This document shows, in pieces, positions 12,340 through 25,454 of a DNA stretch of 64,000 nt. The notes beneath the pieces were generated by a model. That model did no database searches, was not told the DNA's origin, and saw nothing but the letters and a program-made list of their open reading frames with translations. Source of the DNA: Tyto alba (Eukaryota > Chordata > Aves > Strigiformes > Tytonidae); the NCBI RefSeq assembly GCF_018691265.1, contig NW_024881296.1:15655427-15719426 (forward strand). The letters run 5' to 3'. Every line of letters begins with the position of its first letter. The first letter of the stretch is position 1. Made by a program: the position numbers and the translations under genes.

Positions 12340-12660
12340 ACATGCATAAAATAATCAGGTCAGGGACTCAAGCTGAAATTGATTGAGTGCAGCTCTTCTA
12401 CACTTATTTCAATTTATGAATGTTCAGATGCAGATGGGTAGTGAAAAGGTTTAATTTCCATTTGTGGTGTTAGCACAATCCTTATAATGTAAGCATTAAT
12501 TGAACATGCTCTGTGTTGGTGTGAAGCAATAAAGCATGTCCAGTTTTGATAAGCAGAGGTCAGAGGTCAATTTTGCACAGGTTCCAGGCGGTCTAGTTAT
12601 AGAAATATATTTACATTTGATCAGTTATAGTATTAAGGATTATGATTCTGGAATGCCAGC
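12340..12660. promoter_or_regulatory. Candidate conserved regulatory element with a perfect DR1 site
   Basis: The block has the look of a conserved non-coding element: no repeats, an AT-rich mix with intact transcription-factor-like words, and no coding potential. It includes CATTAATTGA (a homeodomain-type core), TGATAAG (a GATA-type site) and AGGTCAGAGGTCA. The last is two perfect nuclear-receptor half sites separated by one base, on the + strand. Conservation cannot be measured from one sequence, so the element boundaries are only rough. Confidence 0.3.
12557..12569 (+). promoter_or_regulatory. DR1 nuclear-receptor response element
   Basis: AGGTCA-G-AGGTCA, an exact direct repeat with one-base spacing. 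This is the preferred binding layout of RXR heterodimers with PPAR, and of HNF4 and COUP-TF. Whether it is bound depends on chromatin context. A TGATAAG motif lies about eight bases upstream. Confidence 0.5.
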
Positions 12661-12663
12661 ATT

Positions 12664-12682
12664 AAAAAAAAAAAAAAAAAAA
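12664..12682. repeat. A19 homopolymer
   Basis: Nineteen A directly after the candidate regulatory block. No poly(A) signal within 30 bases upstream, so a retrocopy tail is unlikely. Confidence 0.9.
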
Positions 12683-15600
12683 TTGGAACTATTTTGGAAT
12701 AACAACTCTGTGTAAAAGTAGGAGATGTTTTAATTTTTATGAGATATGGGGATGTAGGTGTGAAATGGTTTCCTGGTGCAGAACTCTACGATCATTTGTT
12801 TTAGTTAGGTCATCATGCACATCATTGTAAACCTGAGTTTTCTATTCTAATGTTCATTCATTAATTATTTTCATTAAATTCTTAAATCTTATTTTGAACC
12901 TGAAAGCCCCATGGCAATAATGAGTTACACTGCTTTTTCAATGGGTGAGACATGCAGCATTCTACACCTGCTGAGTAATATTCTCTATATTTTAAGCCAC
13001 AGCAGTATGGGGTGTTCTAAAACCTGTGTTTTGTTAGTGAAAGTGTTTTATCCTTGTAATGATCTTTATTACTTTCCATCTTATCAGCAAATGGATATTT
13101 TTCTTGCACACCGCATCATGGGCATATGACACATTTACTATCATCCTTTTCATTGTGTTCACATAATGATTTGCAAGCGTTTAAAGCTCAAATACAAAGA
13201 TGCAAGTAACTTTGCATTTTGTCCACAGCAGTAGTGTGATTTATTTATTTATTCATTCGCTTACAGGGGAAACAGACCATTAAGATACACATCTCATTTC
13301 CAATTTAGATACCTCATAAATTCTGCTTGGTTGATAAATTAATGGAAAGGTCTAGGGATTTCAGTCTGGGAATTTCTGTCACATAAAACATTCTTCTTTC
13401 CCTTGGGATTTTATTGACCTAGAAAGGAAAATACAACCTCCTGTTTCTGGAAATCTACCTTAGGAACTAAGAGCCATAACTTAAAATATATTTAGAATGG
13501 TGCAGCAGTGTACTGTACAATACATGGAACAATAATTGATTTCTTAGTTCAGCTGCCAAATAAAAAATAAAAAATAGAACAAAACAGGAAACACAATTGC
13601 TTATGATTAAATAAAATAGAAAAGTTTTTAGTTTTTCTCACAAGGACAAAATATTTCAAACTTTCCTTTTGTGCTGAACAAAGTCCCTGATTTCCCCTGA
13701 ATTGAGGTGTTTATTATATTTTTCTATTCATGTAAGGAAGACAGCAAAGAACTTGAATCAGGTAGTTGTTGTTGCCCTTTTACACTAAGAAATTGCTCAC
13801 AGTTGGTGCAAGGCTCCTTAGTTTACCTTTCCCTTTTTCCTGCAGGCTTTGAGCTTGTGTTTCCTGAAAGAGGCCATGGGGCATCCAGGGGTGACAGCCC
13901 CTCTCTCATTCTGCCTTGCTGAGGCTCATTTTCTTCCTCCAAAAAGAGATACACTCTAAACTCACTATTTTTATCTATGTAATGAGCATGCTAATCAAGT
14001 TAAGAGAGAGAGGGTCATTCTTTCTCACATTGATACATGCATATCATACAAAACAATAGCATATGCCATAGCTTATCAAACAAAGTACCCTCTTGGAAGG
14101 TGTAAGATGAAGGCTCAAACAGCTTCAATAAGCTGTTGAAGTTGAATCCATGGTTTTTGCTGAGTGATTGCTCTAGTCAGTAAGAGTTTATCTGTGACCG
14201 TTCAGACAGCCAGTTTTATATTTTACTTCTGAAAAATCAACAGAAAACATTTTGCCCAACTTCTAATTTTTATGCTCTTAGATGTGAAATGAAGCAGGCA
14301 GCAGGATTTATTTATTTAAAAGATCCCGACTGTCTAATTCCTATTGATTCAGAAAACATTCAGAAATTAAGATGTTTTTAAAGTTCTCACAAATACTTTT
14401 TTCCATCTGCATAAATAAAATCCTAAAGTATTTGCTTAAAAAAGGAATTTTTGTGAGGGATTGGAATGGAATCAGGATGCGAAATCGTAACAGTTTCTCC
14501 GTGCTAGGCATACATTAAGACAAAGGCATGGTGAGGTTTAAACAGACTCCCAATCACATCCACATCTGGTGTACTTTTCAGTGTTGATCATAAATGTCAA
14601 TAGCTCTTGATGATGTACCTGACTCCCACCTGTGCTCTGTTCTTATCTTGTGCAGATACATGATATCACAGGTAGAAAAGTAAAGAGTGCCCAATCCTCC
14701 TTTTAGATGGCCAGTATATCAGAGCAATCTCCCCATTGCTGTAGAAATGGAAATTAGAAAGTCTCAAGCAAGTGGAGGAAAAAATGGTGAGAGGTCACCC
14801 AGCTTTTTCCATTTCCAGCTACCACTCCATGCAGTTGCCGGGCTAAGGTAGAAGGATCGTGTTTAGCCCTGGGAATACAGTGCAACTCTGCACCGTGGGA
14901 AGTCCTGACCCTTCCAATATGAAGTATCTTGTACACAGTTTATATGTAACTGGCAATTACTAATACTCAGTGCCTATGTCCTTCTCTATGAAAGCTGCTA
15001 TGCAAAGTGGTAGAAAGCATGCCTGATTCCTCCTGGACACACAATTCCTTCAGCAAACATTAATTTCTGGTATTAGATTATTTGAAAGAGAAGCAAAAGT
15101 TTACCTTATGAATTAAAATAATATGCATTTGAACAGAAGTGACATGATACTGTACTTCTGTTTTCTAATAGTTTATGATTGACTGCAGTGAAGGATGGCA
15201 TGTTGCTTTCTGGAAAGGTGGTCCTCAGTGCATTCATTGATATTTTTGTCTGATGCTCATTGACTAGAGATTACTTACCTTATAGACCTTGTATTTGAAG
15301 CTGCTTTCAGACACAGAGTCAGACTGACTGCTCAGACTTTCTGGAAAAAGTATCTTTGTAAAAGGAATGGTTCTTACAAGACATACCAAAGTATTGTATA
15401 CTACCTTGCTAGGGCTAGTTCAGTTCAAAGGAGGTCAGTTAGACCTCTGGATATACTACTGAATAAATATTCTTCAGGAAAACATTCTTTTCCTTGTAAT
15501 TATTCATTTGCAATTAAGCATACTTATCTTATCTCTAGAGTAGTGGTAAACTGGACAGACTGATAATATCTTCACAAGTAATTTACTTAAAACATTTTCC

Positions 15601-18600
15601 AAAGTGTTTCTATTGTAATATAAAAGCCTTACCCTGAATGATTGTATGGAATAGTGGGAAGCAATGCTCTACCATGAAATTCTCTAAGGCACTTGGTCTT
15701 GGCAGGCTCAGCACAGTTGCATCAGCTGGGCAGCCAGCACATACCCTGTGTTTCTCCACTCTGAGAGCTGCCACAGGTTCTCTGTAGGTGGAATCTAAGG
15801 AAGGATTTCAGTTCTAAATTAACTTTAAATATATTTAAATTTATCTACAGCTGCTGTGTTGGAAAGGACCAACATGCTCAGGACTCCATAAGAGGTTGGG
15901 ATAGAGAGGACGGGGGTCTCGGCCTGTGGAATTTCTTTTGAGGAGGTTCATCTATTTGAGCACATCTTGGCCCACAAACATGGAGGAGGATTCTGGGCAC
16001 TGTGCTGAGCTAAAGTTATCCTAAAACCCCAGTAATTTATTGTAAAGCTTGCAGAAAGGCATATATTCAAAGAGGGTACATCTATGGAACGAACAATAGA
16101 TGTTTGATTTCTCCATGGACTCTTCTATATTCACTTCCACAATAAATACTAGGAAAATTATGACAGTCAATATTAAAAGATAAGCAAATATTTGTGTAAC
16201 TCAGCAGTTAAAGAATCTTTTTAGTAAATAACAATTACAATGCCATTAAACAGCTCTTTGATCCCTATTTATTCAGAGCTTGTTTTATGAGCTGGCAAGA
16301 CCAACTAATTGGCCAAGAAAGCATTCAAAACCTGTTCCTCAGACAGGAGATTTATACAGAATTTTTTAATGCAAAGACTTTTTACCCTTGCAAAAATTAT
16401 TTATGTTCTTCCTAACTATTTGTAGGGGAAATACTGTGCTGCCATAACAGTCTAAAAACAGGTCTCTCCACTGCTTTTACTAGTTTCTAAAGCTGCCTTT
16501 TGACCTCCTGCTATAAGAGTGGTTTTCAGTGTTTTGCTAGACTGAATATCTATAAATGCTGGTTTAAATAATTTTATAATTAAAATACTTGAATTAAGGG
16601 AGAAGGCAGATGGGACAGTGTTGTTTATCTTAGAAGCAACAGCCCAAACAGGAAGCCCTACCTAAGACAAGGCATATGTGCCACAGACAACCAGCCTGCT
16701 GCTCTTGGGAGGAGCTGGAACTCCACAGGCAGACAGACCAGCACTGAACTGATACCAGACAAAATAGTTCACTTTGTCTGGAAAAACATAAATGTTTCAA
16801 ATTTTAAAAGTTCACAATTTTTGTTTCAATTTTCCTTTGTGAAAACTGAAACAAAATGTTTTGTTCTGTTTGGTTTACCCTAAATCCCAGGGACTGAAAT
16901 TTTCAGAGCTATGATTTCCATTTGTGTGTTTGCTTAGGGTGGAAAATCATGGCAAAAAAATTCCCAGCCAGTCTGCTTACAGGCTTTTTTGTAAGGAAGG
17001 TGTTAAATAAATGTAATATGTCATGTTAAAGAACAAGTCTGTGATGGGAACAGTGCTAAGACACAGAACCAGTGAGGATAAAGGCTGCAGCAGCTGTGAG
17101 ATGTGTGTGCATGGACTGTTCCACAGGATGATAAGAAAAGGAAGAAATGCCACCAGACTGTTTAGAAATGGAGACTTGCAAAAGACTGAAGTTCAGCGAG
17201 GCCCTGTGACTTTCAGGAAAAAAACAGGCATGAAGAAGAAACAAAATGTGGTAATCTGGAAGAAATGGAAAAGTCCTTCCAGATGACTGAGTGGGTTTTT
17301 TTGTTTTGCTTGTTAAACAGCAATGGCAAGCGGAAATAGCAAAAGAGCACGAGGGTCTCACAAACTAGATTTTCTAGCCATATACAAACATTAAAACCCT
17401 CTGCTACTTTGGTTTCTGGTAGTTTCTAAAGCATGGGAGATTTACACCAGGGACTAAAGGAAAAATTTCTTTATAAAGAAAGTTCTTAAGTGAAATCTCC
17501 AAACCCTGACGTGTGCTTTCTGTAAGGATATGTATGAAACAATACTAAAAAGTCTGTCTTCCAGAATACAAATTACCAGAAATCCAGAGTGGGCAGGAAC
17601 AAGCAAGAGATTTTTTCTAGGTTTGGACTGTGTCTGCTGGTTTGGAAGTAAGGGCAGCTGGCACTTGATCCCTACACAGCAGGAGAGGAGGGCTACATAA
17701 CTAGAACAGAAGTTTAGACGTGCTTTTCCTCCAAATGGATTATCATCTTAAAGCGTTAGTAGAACTGAAAACTCCGTCCTTGCTTCTCAATATTGATTTA
17801 CTTCACAAAGGTTTGCTAGAAATATGTGTCAAAGACTTTTTGACGTGTTCACACACATATAATTTCTCTTCATATATCATTGCCAGTTTGGTTTTGATGT
17901 AGATATTGAAAAGCCCAAGCAATGTTATTTTTCTTTTTGCCCTCAATCCAAATCATTTTACAAGACTATATATGATATACCTTGGGGGGTAGGGCAATTT
18001 TTGTGCATACACCCCCACTCCAAATGTACCTCATACGCCAAATGTATATCATGTACCTGCACCTCGAACTAAGACTCAGCATTGCTTCTGTTACAGTCAG
18101 TTAAGAAATCCATGTTGACAGGAATGAATTGGGGGATGCAGCTGTGAAGGCAAACCACATAAACAGTCAATCTATAGAGCTTGCTGGAGGAAGGGAAGGA
18201 CAATGCTGACAAATAGTATTTCTACACTCTTTATGTGCTTAATGAATATGATGGAATATCTGATGTCTGTGGGAACTGGAAAGAATTTTGACTTTTGAAC
18301 AGCATAACATATAAAAAGCTGGTAGTTTACTGAGCAGAAGAGAAAGTGCTTGTTTCAGGAACATGAACTGTGAGAGTTTTATCAAATTTTTAATTTGTAT
18401 TTTAAGGAGGTCTTAGTTGTTCCAATCTGAAGCTTAAAAAAACCTACTCATATGCCTTAGTATATCTAAGATAATGTATCTGAACTTGTCTAAAACTATT
18501 TGGATTGGAAACTGAGATGGAAATTTCATGAGACTATAATAGGAGATGTTTCCAATAGCTCACAGCTTGCCTATGTTGGAAATAATATACAGTAAAGCCT

Positions 18601-20766
18601 TTTTTTAGGTCTAGGAAAAAGTGAGATCTTCAAGGATAGGAAAATTCAAAGAAAATACTTAGGGATCATAAACTTTGTGAGATGATTAACTAAAAATTTG
18701 TTTATATTTTATTGAAGACAGTTGATTTCCCTCTTGGTATTGATGTAGTGATAAAATGGCAGAGCTCAGCCACTCTTTGGTCCATTTCTTAATCTGTCCC
18801 TCTGAGAGATAAAGGCATTGCTTGAGTGGGCAAGTTGTTGTGTAAAAGCCAAGATAAAATACATAGATTAACCCTTTAACCACAGATTGCAGCACTATGA
18901 TGAGTGTGTATAAATTTAGAATAAAAATCTCATCTCACCCTGGGATCTTCTGTCTCAGGAAGCAGAACTGCTAGGAATATAATATGTGGTGTTTTGTGTT
19001 TTAGTGATACTTTCTGGTCTGCTGTGATACATCGAAGCTAACTAGAAGTTGAGCAAAATATAGACCTTAAATTAGATTTAGTACTTCATGGACAGTGAAC
19101 ATGTGCTCTCTGTACAGAATTGCTCAAAACTGGTGAGTGCATCCTCACAAGATACATGAAGCTTTGTGTACTGCATTTCAGTTAGCACTCTTATTGCCCT
19201 AAAATGTATACATAAATGGAAAAATCTAATAAAAATTCAGACTTGTCCAGTAGAAATCTTATTTTATGTTTTACTCACCTAATCTCTGCAGGAATCTCTG
19301 CATGGATAAAATGTTACTATGAGTCTCTGGGATTGCTTTTTCCTTAATTTTTGATTAACACACGGTTAGACCATACTACCATGATAAAAAATGAAACTAC
19401 CAGATGAAATACATTACATTTAATAGTTCAGTACTGATGTCATGACTGATGTTATTTTAAAACGGGAAATTAAAACATGATAAATAATTCTAGACTTGGT
19501 CTTTATAAGACTCCTTTTAAAAATCTATACACTGTTCCTTATGATGCAAAATTTTGATACGGGGAATGTGGTTCATTCTTCAGTTACACAAGAAAGATTA
19601 AAATATTAGCAAACTCAGTCCTTTGAAGACGCTTGAAAAATTATTATTTTCACCATTGTTCTGTCTTCTAGGAGGAAATAAAGGGGTTGGAAAAAAGTCA
19701 GTCCTTAGATCTTACAACTGAGATTAGAAACTTTTTTTCTGGTTTGATTTTCTCATTACACTTACAGACCTGAGAGCAGTATTCTCTCAGCATGATTTCT
19801 GTGCCTTTAAAACCATTTGCTATGAGCAGCAGAATTCTGTGAAAACTCTCTTCCTGTAATTTTAGTGATGAAGCTCAAGGAGGTCACAAAGCAAATGAGT
19901 TGTGCAGGTCATGTCTCAGCCTGACTGTTTCTGGTTACTAACTTTTTCCCAGAAGATCAAGCTGTCAGTTAAATTTGAAAGAAGATTTTTCTGAAGTCTG
20001 AAATTCTCAAAATTCATCAGCTTCCCATAACCTCCTGCTATTTAACCACCTCATTAATTGCAGCAGAAGCTCCGAAATGACCAGTCAGTCAAAATGCAGA
20101 GGGATGAGCAAGGTCAGAAGCTCAAGGCATCAGGAAAGCTAATACCAGCCGGTGCCTGCTGTTGTTCCACACTAACTCAGCACTGCCTGTGGCCTTATTT
20201 GTTATTACTTACAAAAATTCTAACTCCATTGATTTCAGTAGGGTTTTTAGATTTGATTGGGATCCCTGTAAATGATATCCAAATCTGCCTAATATGAGTA
20301 ATATGTGATTAAATCTGATAATTTAATCTTAATTGTGCAGATCAAAAAGATGGCATTAAGACAAGACAGAGTTTCTCACATGAGGTTATTAAGAAAATTA
20401 AGGATTAGAGAGTGAGAAACTGATTATTACAATTAGCAAGGAGGCAGAAAACACATATGAAGAATAAATGATTACCCTTTTAAAATGATGTAAGACCAGA
20501 AGAGTGATACCTTATATTCTCTCTTAGGACTGGTCCTAACTCCTGGGCTGTCCGTCTAACATAGTAGTTTGGCTTCATGTGTAAATGGCCCTAATCCAGC
20601 AAAGCAGATGTGTACATGTGTAATGGCAAACGTGAAAAGTTCAAACAACTGCATTAGTATTGTTTCTATGCCAAACAGCCAAGAACACATCACTGTCTTC
20701 CTGGAATCTATACCAAGAAAAATATCGTTTTACAGGATCTTGGTCAAAATATTGGGTACAATGCAG
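12683..20766. other. Unique non-coding DNA, no gene seen
   Basis: About 8 kb without a recognisable gene, CR1 or LTR. Small structures seen are a TTTA-type patch near 13242, a perfect 16-base TTTAAATATATTTAAA palindrome at 15824-15839, an 18-base tandem pair at 18020-18055, and a weak trace of the old CATTGACTTCAATGG repeat near 20226. Frames of 60-100 codons (for example 17023-17286, rich in Lys/Arg) have no domain or splice support. Confidence 0.6.
18020..18055 (+). repeat. Two-copy 18-base tandem repeat
   Basis: Two adjacent units begin with CCAAATGTA and share most of the remaining bases (units 18020-18037 and 18038-18055). It is a short local duplication. Confidence 0.6.
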
Positions 20767-21241
20767 TGTCCTGTTTGGGGCTGGCCTAGAGTTCCCGTTG
20801 GTCTGGCAGCGGGAGGAGCTGCAGCCCCCTGAGACCCCAGGGGCTCCCCAGGTCCCAGTGCCCTCACCTGTGTGCGGGGGCGGGGGGAGCACAGCTGGAG
20901 GGCTGGGCCCCGATTGGCCGATAGTCCATGTCATGTGACACTGTGCTCACTATATAAAGGCAGGAGTGGGCTGGGAGGGGCTCTCACTTCCGGGGGTGTG
21001 GCTGTGGGGCCTTTGTGTTCAGGATCCCCGGCTGGGAGCAGGTGGTTGGTGAGCAGCTGTATTGTACATTACCCGCGGATACTGCTGTCAGTGTGTTGTT
21101 CTGTTACTGTTATTGAACTGTTTTTATCTCAACCCGCAAGTCTCCCTTTGCCCCTCCGATTCCCTCCCCATTCTCAAGTGGGGGGAGGGTGGGTGAGCGG
21201 CTGCGGGGCATTTAGCTGCTGAGCAGGCTCAAATGACGTCA
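20767..21241 (+). mobile_element. Solo LTR of an avian endogenous retrovirus (475 bp)
   Basis: Begins TGTCCTG and ends TGACGTCA, matching the TG...CA rule. It has a promoter-like order: an inverted CCAAT box (ATTGG, 20913-20917), a TATATAAA box (20951-20958) and a GC-rich transcribed part. The 3' portion reads TTTTATCTCAACCC followed by C-rich, then GGGGG-rich sequence, as in the LTR at 31786-32313, so the two belong to related families. Flanks are tgcag on the left (20762-20766) and tgcaa on the right (21242-21246), a likely 5-bp target duplication with one change. The polyadenylation signal is degraded: ATTGAA stands where ATTAAA is expected. No gag, pol or env lies on either side, so this is a solo LTR from LTR-LTR recombination. 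The frames of 79-116 codons in it are by-products of GC richness. Confidence 0.82.
20951..20958 (+). promoter_or_regulatory. TATA box of the solo LTR
   Basis: TATATAAA, 33 bases after an inverted CCAAT box. It is intact, so transcription could start about 25-30 bases downstream near 20985 if the LTR is unmethylated. This is an inference from sequence only. Confidence 0.6.
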
Positions 21242-21581
21242 TGCAACAAATACTGAAGGGAACATTATATTTACACAGCTGATTGCAGTAAGTCTAGCAT
21301 GAAATAATATCTCAGATGTCCTTTCCTTCCTTATTTCCAATGTTGTGTTCAGCCTAATTATTGTCACAAAAGGGTCAGACGTCCAGCTATGTCACATAAT
21401 GACACTTTATATTGGTTAGCATCACAGTCTTCATGTTGCATTAAAGTAGCACGATTGACACCTTTTCTGTCACATAGCAATACTTTGCAATGTACCTACA
21501 GGCGATACATTCAAGATTTTATTTTGCTCAGAGAATAAAGAATTGTTCAGACTTGTTAACTATATACTTATATTTTCTTAG

Positions 21582-21597
21582 TTTTTTTTTTTTTTTT
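21582..21597. repeat. T16 homopolymer
   Basis: Sixteen T following a single G. Simple repeat with no associated element recognised. Confidence 0.9.
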
Positions 21598-21744
21598 ACT
21601 TAATGCAGGACACTTTACAAAGATCTCATCTTTCAAATATCTTTAATTTTCACTGGAATCTGTTCTATGAATTGAATTGCTTGGTTTTAGTTTCAGTCAT
21701 TAATAATGAAACCTGGGGGTGGTTTCTTTTGTGTGTTTTGTTTG

Positions 21745-21766
21745 TTTTTTTTTTTTTTTTTTTTTT
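21745..21766. repeat. T22 homopolymer with a TTTG lead-in
   Basis: Twenty-two T preceded by GTTTTGTTTG. Simple repeat. Confidence 0.9.
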
Positions 21767-22772
21767 CCTTAACCTGGTAAAGACATAGGAAATAGATTTG
21801 CACCTCTGCTCCCCATCCTCTTTTAAATTGCCATCGCAAACCACTATTTAGCATTAGTTACAACAGATATGTGAAGACAGAGCACGTGGGTAGGCTCATT
21901 TACACGTAAACTGCCTGAGGTTGGGTGAGAACAGAATTAAATCTTTGTACATTCATGTAATTGTGCACTAGCAATCAGCAAAAGTAATTGCTAGATGAAA
22001 GATAAAATTGACTCTTTCTAAAGTGTTTAGTTCTGGTTTATGGCTGAGATTTTTCAATATATATGTTTCTTCATATTTAAAATTTAAAGAACAGATAACA
22101 TTCTGCAGAGAGGTTTTTATTAGGAGGGTGGACATTCTATTAGTAGGAAGCTCTAGTTATTTGATCAACTTCAATGGAATTCCACTGTACCTTTGCTACT
22201 ATAATGAGCAGAAGCTGGTCCCTTGTTTCCATGCAGATAAATAAACAATATTTCTAGTGCAAAAGCACTGAAGATACACTGCTAGTGAACATAAAGTGAA
22301 AATGGTTGTACTTAATGCAAGGAGAGGCAGGGTTTTTTAAATCCATTTGTCTGTAGCACTGCCCATCATTAGTCTGAGTGAAGTACTGAAGTATTTGTGA
22401 CCTTCGGAGCTCACAGGAATTTAATTCCTAACAGTCAACTGCTTCATGTGAAATCCAAGAAAATCTGCCCCAGAAGAGTGGCACAATGCAGTCTTTTCCC
22501 AAGCAATCTTGTTTGGATCCAAATGCAAACAAATGCATCTCAACAACGATCTCAACAATGTATCTGAGAGGTGAAACAATTGGTACTCTATCCAATGTCT
22601 GTTTTTTTCACTTACAGCAGATAAAGTTATGTTGGCACAAGTAATTTACTGGTATTCTTGCCATATGTGTTTTTCAGTCTTGGGAAGAGATTTCAACTGA
22701 CCAAGTTTTTAATTCAATATTGTTTGTAATATAATATCTGACGACTTAACAGTGCATTTTTTTCTGATTTGG

Positions 22773-22798
22773 GAGTAGTACATTACAATGTACTACTC
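22773..22798. repeat. 26-base near-perfect palindrome
   Basis: Twelve-base arms (GAGTAGTACATT and its exact complement) around a two-base AC centre. Such a structure can form a hairpin or cruciform. It sits about 60 bases before an AT-rich tract. Confidence 0.85.
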
Positions 22799-22860
22799 TG
22801 TCCAAACTCTTCTTTTATCCTCTGTGTTCTGCAGTATGTGGCAGTGTTCCCATTGGTTGT

Positions 22861-22978
22861 AATAAGATTGTATATAATATATGAGCATGTATAATATATA
22901 TCATAATGTAATAATTATTACTTAACATACTTATTATATTGTATCATATTATATTGTAATATGTAACATAATGATATT
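22861..22978. repeat. AT-rich low-complexity tract
   Basis: Almost only A and T, with many TATAATATA / TTATTATAT words and isolated G or C. Easily melted DNA. No clean period was found. Confidence 0.8.
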
Positions 22979-25422
22979 CTTTAAGGGTCAGATGTATGAT
23001 GCACATTCACAATTCACAGTATAAACTGTGGTATGATGTAAAAAAAAGTCTGAAGAACAGAAGCAGCACATGCATACCCCCAAATCCTAACCACTTGCAA
23101 GAGGTGTTATTAAGTATCATATTTATTACGGGTTTTCAGAGATTAAAAAAGAAATTAGACCTTTGTGGAGGTCTGGAGTTAGAATAGCAGTTTCCATATC
23201 TTAGTATCTTGAGATTACTCTTTCAACTGAACAAAGACAAACCTTCAAAACCTTTGTTTCCTCTGGAAATCTTCAAAACAGTATGTAAGTGGGATAAGTA
23301 GGCTTTTTTATTTGCTTCTGTAATCATGCTACACTTAAATATGAAATCTGTTGTCTCAGTATAGATTTTTCTTCTTTTTAATAGGCTCAACTTTTGGCCT
23401 GTTAGTGTAAAGTTGCACAAATGCACTATGCTGTCAGCTTTCCTTACTGCTTTAGTTTAAGAATAGAATTGTGAGTATGTATCATTGCATGATTTCAAAG
23501 GAGAAAGATCAGTGGAGGTCTTTTGAGAATTTAAGTCTTTTTTGTCTTTTAATGAAAACCTGTACATTGTTTTTCCTACATAACTGACACCTTTACACAA
23601 ACTTGCATCTAAACTGATATTACATGTATTGTATTTGATGTAGATCACAGGACTTTTGCTGCCAGAGACCTTGTCTTCCACTGTATTTCGTGCAGCATCT
23701 TTTACATTTAGATTATTCTATTCCCTAAATAATAAATAAAACAGATAAAAAGCTTTTCAAACATTTCAAGCAAATGTAAGGCATGTGAGATTTTAGACCT
23801 GTCAATATGACAGGACCTCCTGAAGTAAGACTGCAATAAATTATTATTGTGAATTTATAGGGATTTTGTGTGTCAAAACAGGCCTTCAAAAAAACACGCA
23901 TACATTGGTGTTTTGTCAAACTTTGTTTCTGTTGGCCTCTAAACCTTTGATTGTCATCACTTCAGAACCTGAACCCTTCAATACCAATGAACTTACAAAA
24001 GCCATGTAAAGCAAGGCAGCAGACGTCGTCTATCATTTGAACGAGGGTTAGGGCTGGGCCACAAGCTGAAAGACAGACTGTGGTTCTTGCTCTGGTTTTC
24101 AAGAGTTACTAAATACATAAGGATGTTGAGATGCTCATCTCCCGTTAGCTTGGGCTGGATCTTTATTGGGCTGCTTGGGTTGTGCAGAGGAGCTGTGGTG
24201 GGACAGGAACTGTTTAACTTACCTTAAACTCCAGCTTAGCACCTTTCCTCCTAGGGAAGGATGATGTACCGTACAGCAGAGAAAAAGAAGCAGCTATTAC
24301 TTAACTGTGAACAGCAGCACCTCTAGGCCCAGACTGAGATCAAGGGTTTCGGGCTCCATGTTATACAGCAAAAGGTGGCCATTCAGACCATGTGAACCTG
24401 GGCTAGCAAAGAGTGAGGAGTGAGAAGAAAACCATAGATACAGAGAAGGGAAGCAATGGGCAAAGATATCACAGCAAGTCATTGATACATGTGGATGCAC
24501 ATTTCACACTAACAGAAGCTGTTTTCGTGCTCTGCTGTACCTGTGAATAATTGACCAGCTGAGCAAAATGTGTTTAAACAACTGTCAGCTTACTCTGATC
24601 TTTAGCACACAACTGGTCAAGTGAAGTCCAGCTGTGTGAGCTGAATATTGCATACCATGTTGTATCAGTAGTGTATAATAGGTGGTTGCATGTTTTTCTT
24701 TTTAGATTAACAGGAAGAGAAAAGATAACCGTAGCAGTTGGTTATACAAGAGCAATCGATGCCTAAACCTATTTTTGTTTTAATTTCTACTAGGAAGCAG
24801 ACCAATATTGTATTTCTTTATTATTAAGCAGTGAAAAAAGGGAGGTGTGTTTTGAATTAACTAGCTCTGCCAAAGAGAAATCACCACTACTTCTACTTGC
24901 TTTGCTGGAGAAAAAATAATTATAAGAGAGGCTGGCTTTTCCCTTCCCACAGATCTTATTCCCAGCCTGCATATGCCTCTTGCCTAGAGATCATCAGCAC
25001 AACATGACTCGCAACAGCAGAAGACTTGGAGTTAGCAGCATCCTTCAAAAAGATTGGTACGGGAAGAAATGAAAGTTAACAGGAGCAATATGTGTGGGGA
25101 GATTTCCATGTGGTTCTTCTACTTTCTCCCATCTACTGCTGCTCTGCTGATGACACAACTCTCAAGTTATTAAAAATTTAATGTTATTCAGAAACATCTT
25201 TCCCTACAAAATCCAAGCACTTTTCATTTCTCACACCTGTCCTCAGAAGCACTTTCATTCCTCAAGAACATCAGGGGAGTAAAATATATCCACAGTGCAT
25301 ATTATATTTAATATATGGCAGCTGATCTTTACTTGTGTACATAAATGCCACAACAGATCAATTGCTGAGAATTTTTTGTCTCTCTGAGGTACTTAGAGTT
25401 TTATTTTTCCATTTCCAAAAAC

Positions 25423-25431
25423 CTATATATA
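25423..25431 (+). promoter_or_regulatory. Candidate TATA box for the 25.5-kb exon
   Basis: The words CTATATATACTG lie about 160 bases upstream of the ATG of the candidate first exon. This would place transcription start near 25455 with a 5' UTR of about 135 bases. TATA-like words are common in AT-rich DNA, so this only supports the exon call weakly. Confidence 0.2.
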
Positions 25432-25454
25432 CTGTGTGAACACAGAGGAAAAAG

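Larger units (their letters stand above)
21242..25420. other. AT-rich non-coding DNA, no gene seen
   Basis: Contains T16 (21582-21597) and T22 (21745-21766) tracts, a 26-base palindrome at 22773-22798 and a 118-base AT-only-like tract at 22861-22978. There is also a 12-base tandem pair (atctcaacaaYg) at 22537-22560 and a faint CATTGACTTCAATGG-type trace near 22166. No exon, CR1 or LTR recognised. Confidence 0.6.

Noticed and set aside
17023..17286. 87-codon basic frame
   Set aside because: Lys/Arg richness comes from A/G-rich DNA. A minus-strand frame of similar length overlaps it, and no domain or nuclear-signal context was found.
20569..21222. Cluster of frames of 79-116 codons on both strands
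   Set aside because: Most are within the 475-bp LTR, and the rest run into it. None has a recognisable domain.
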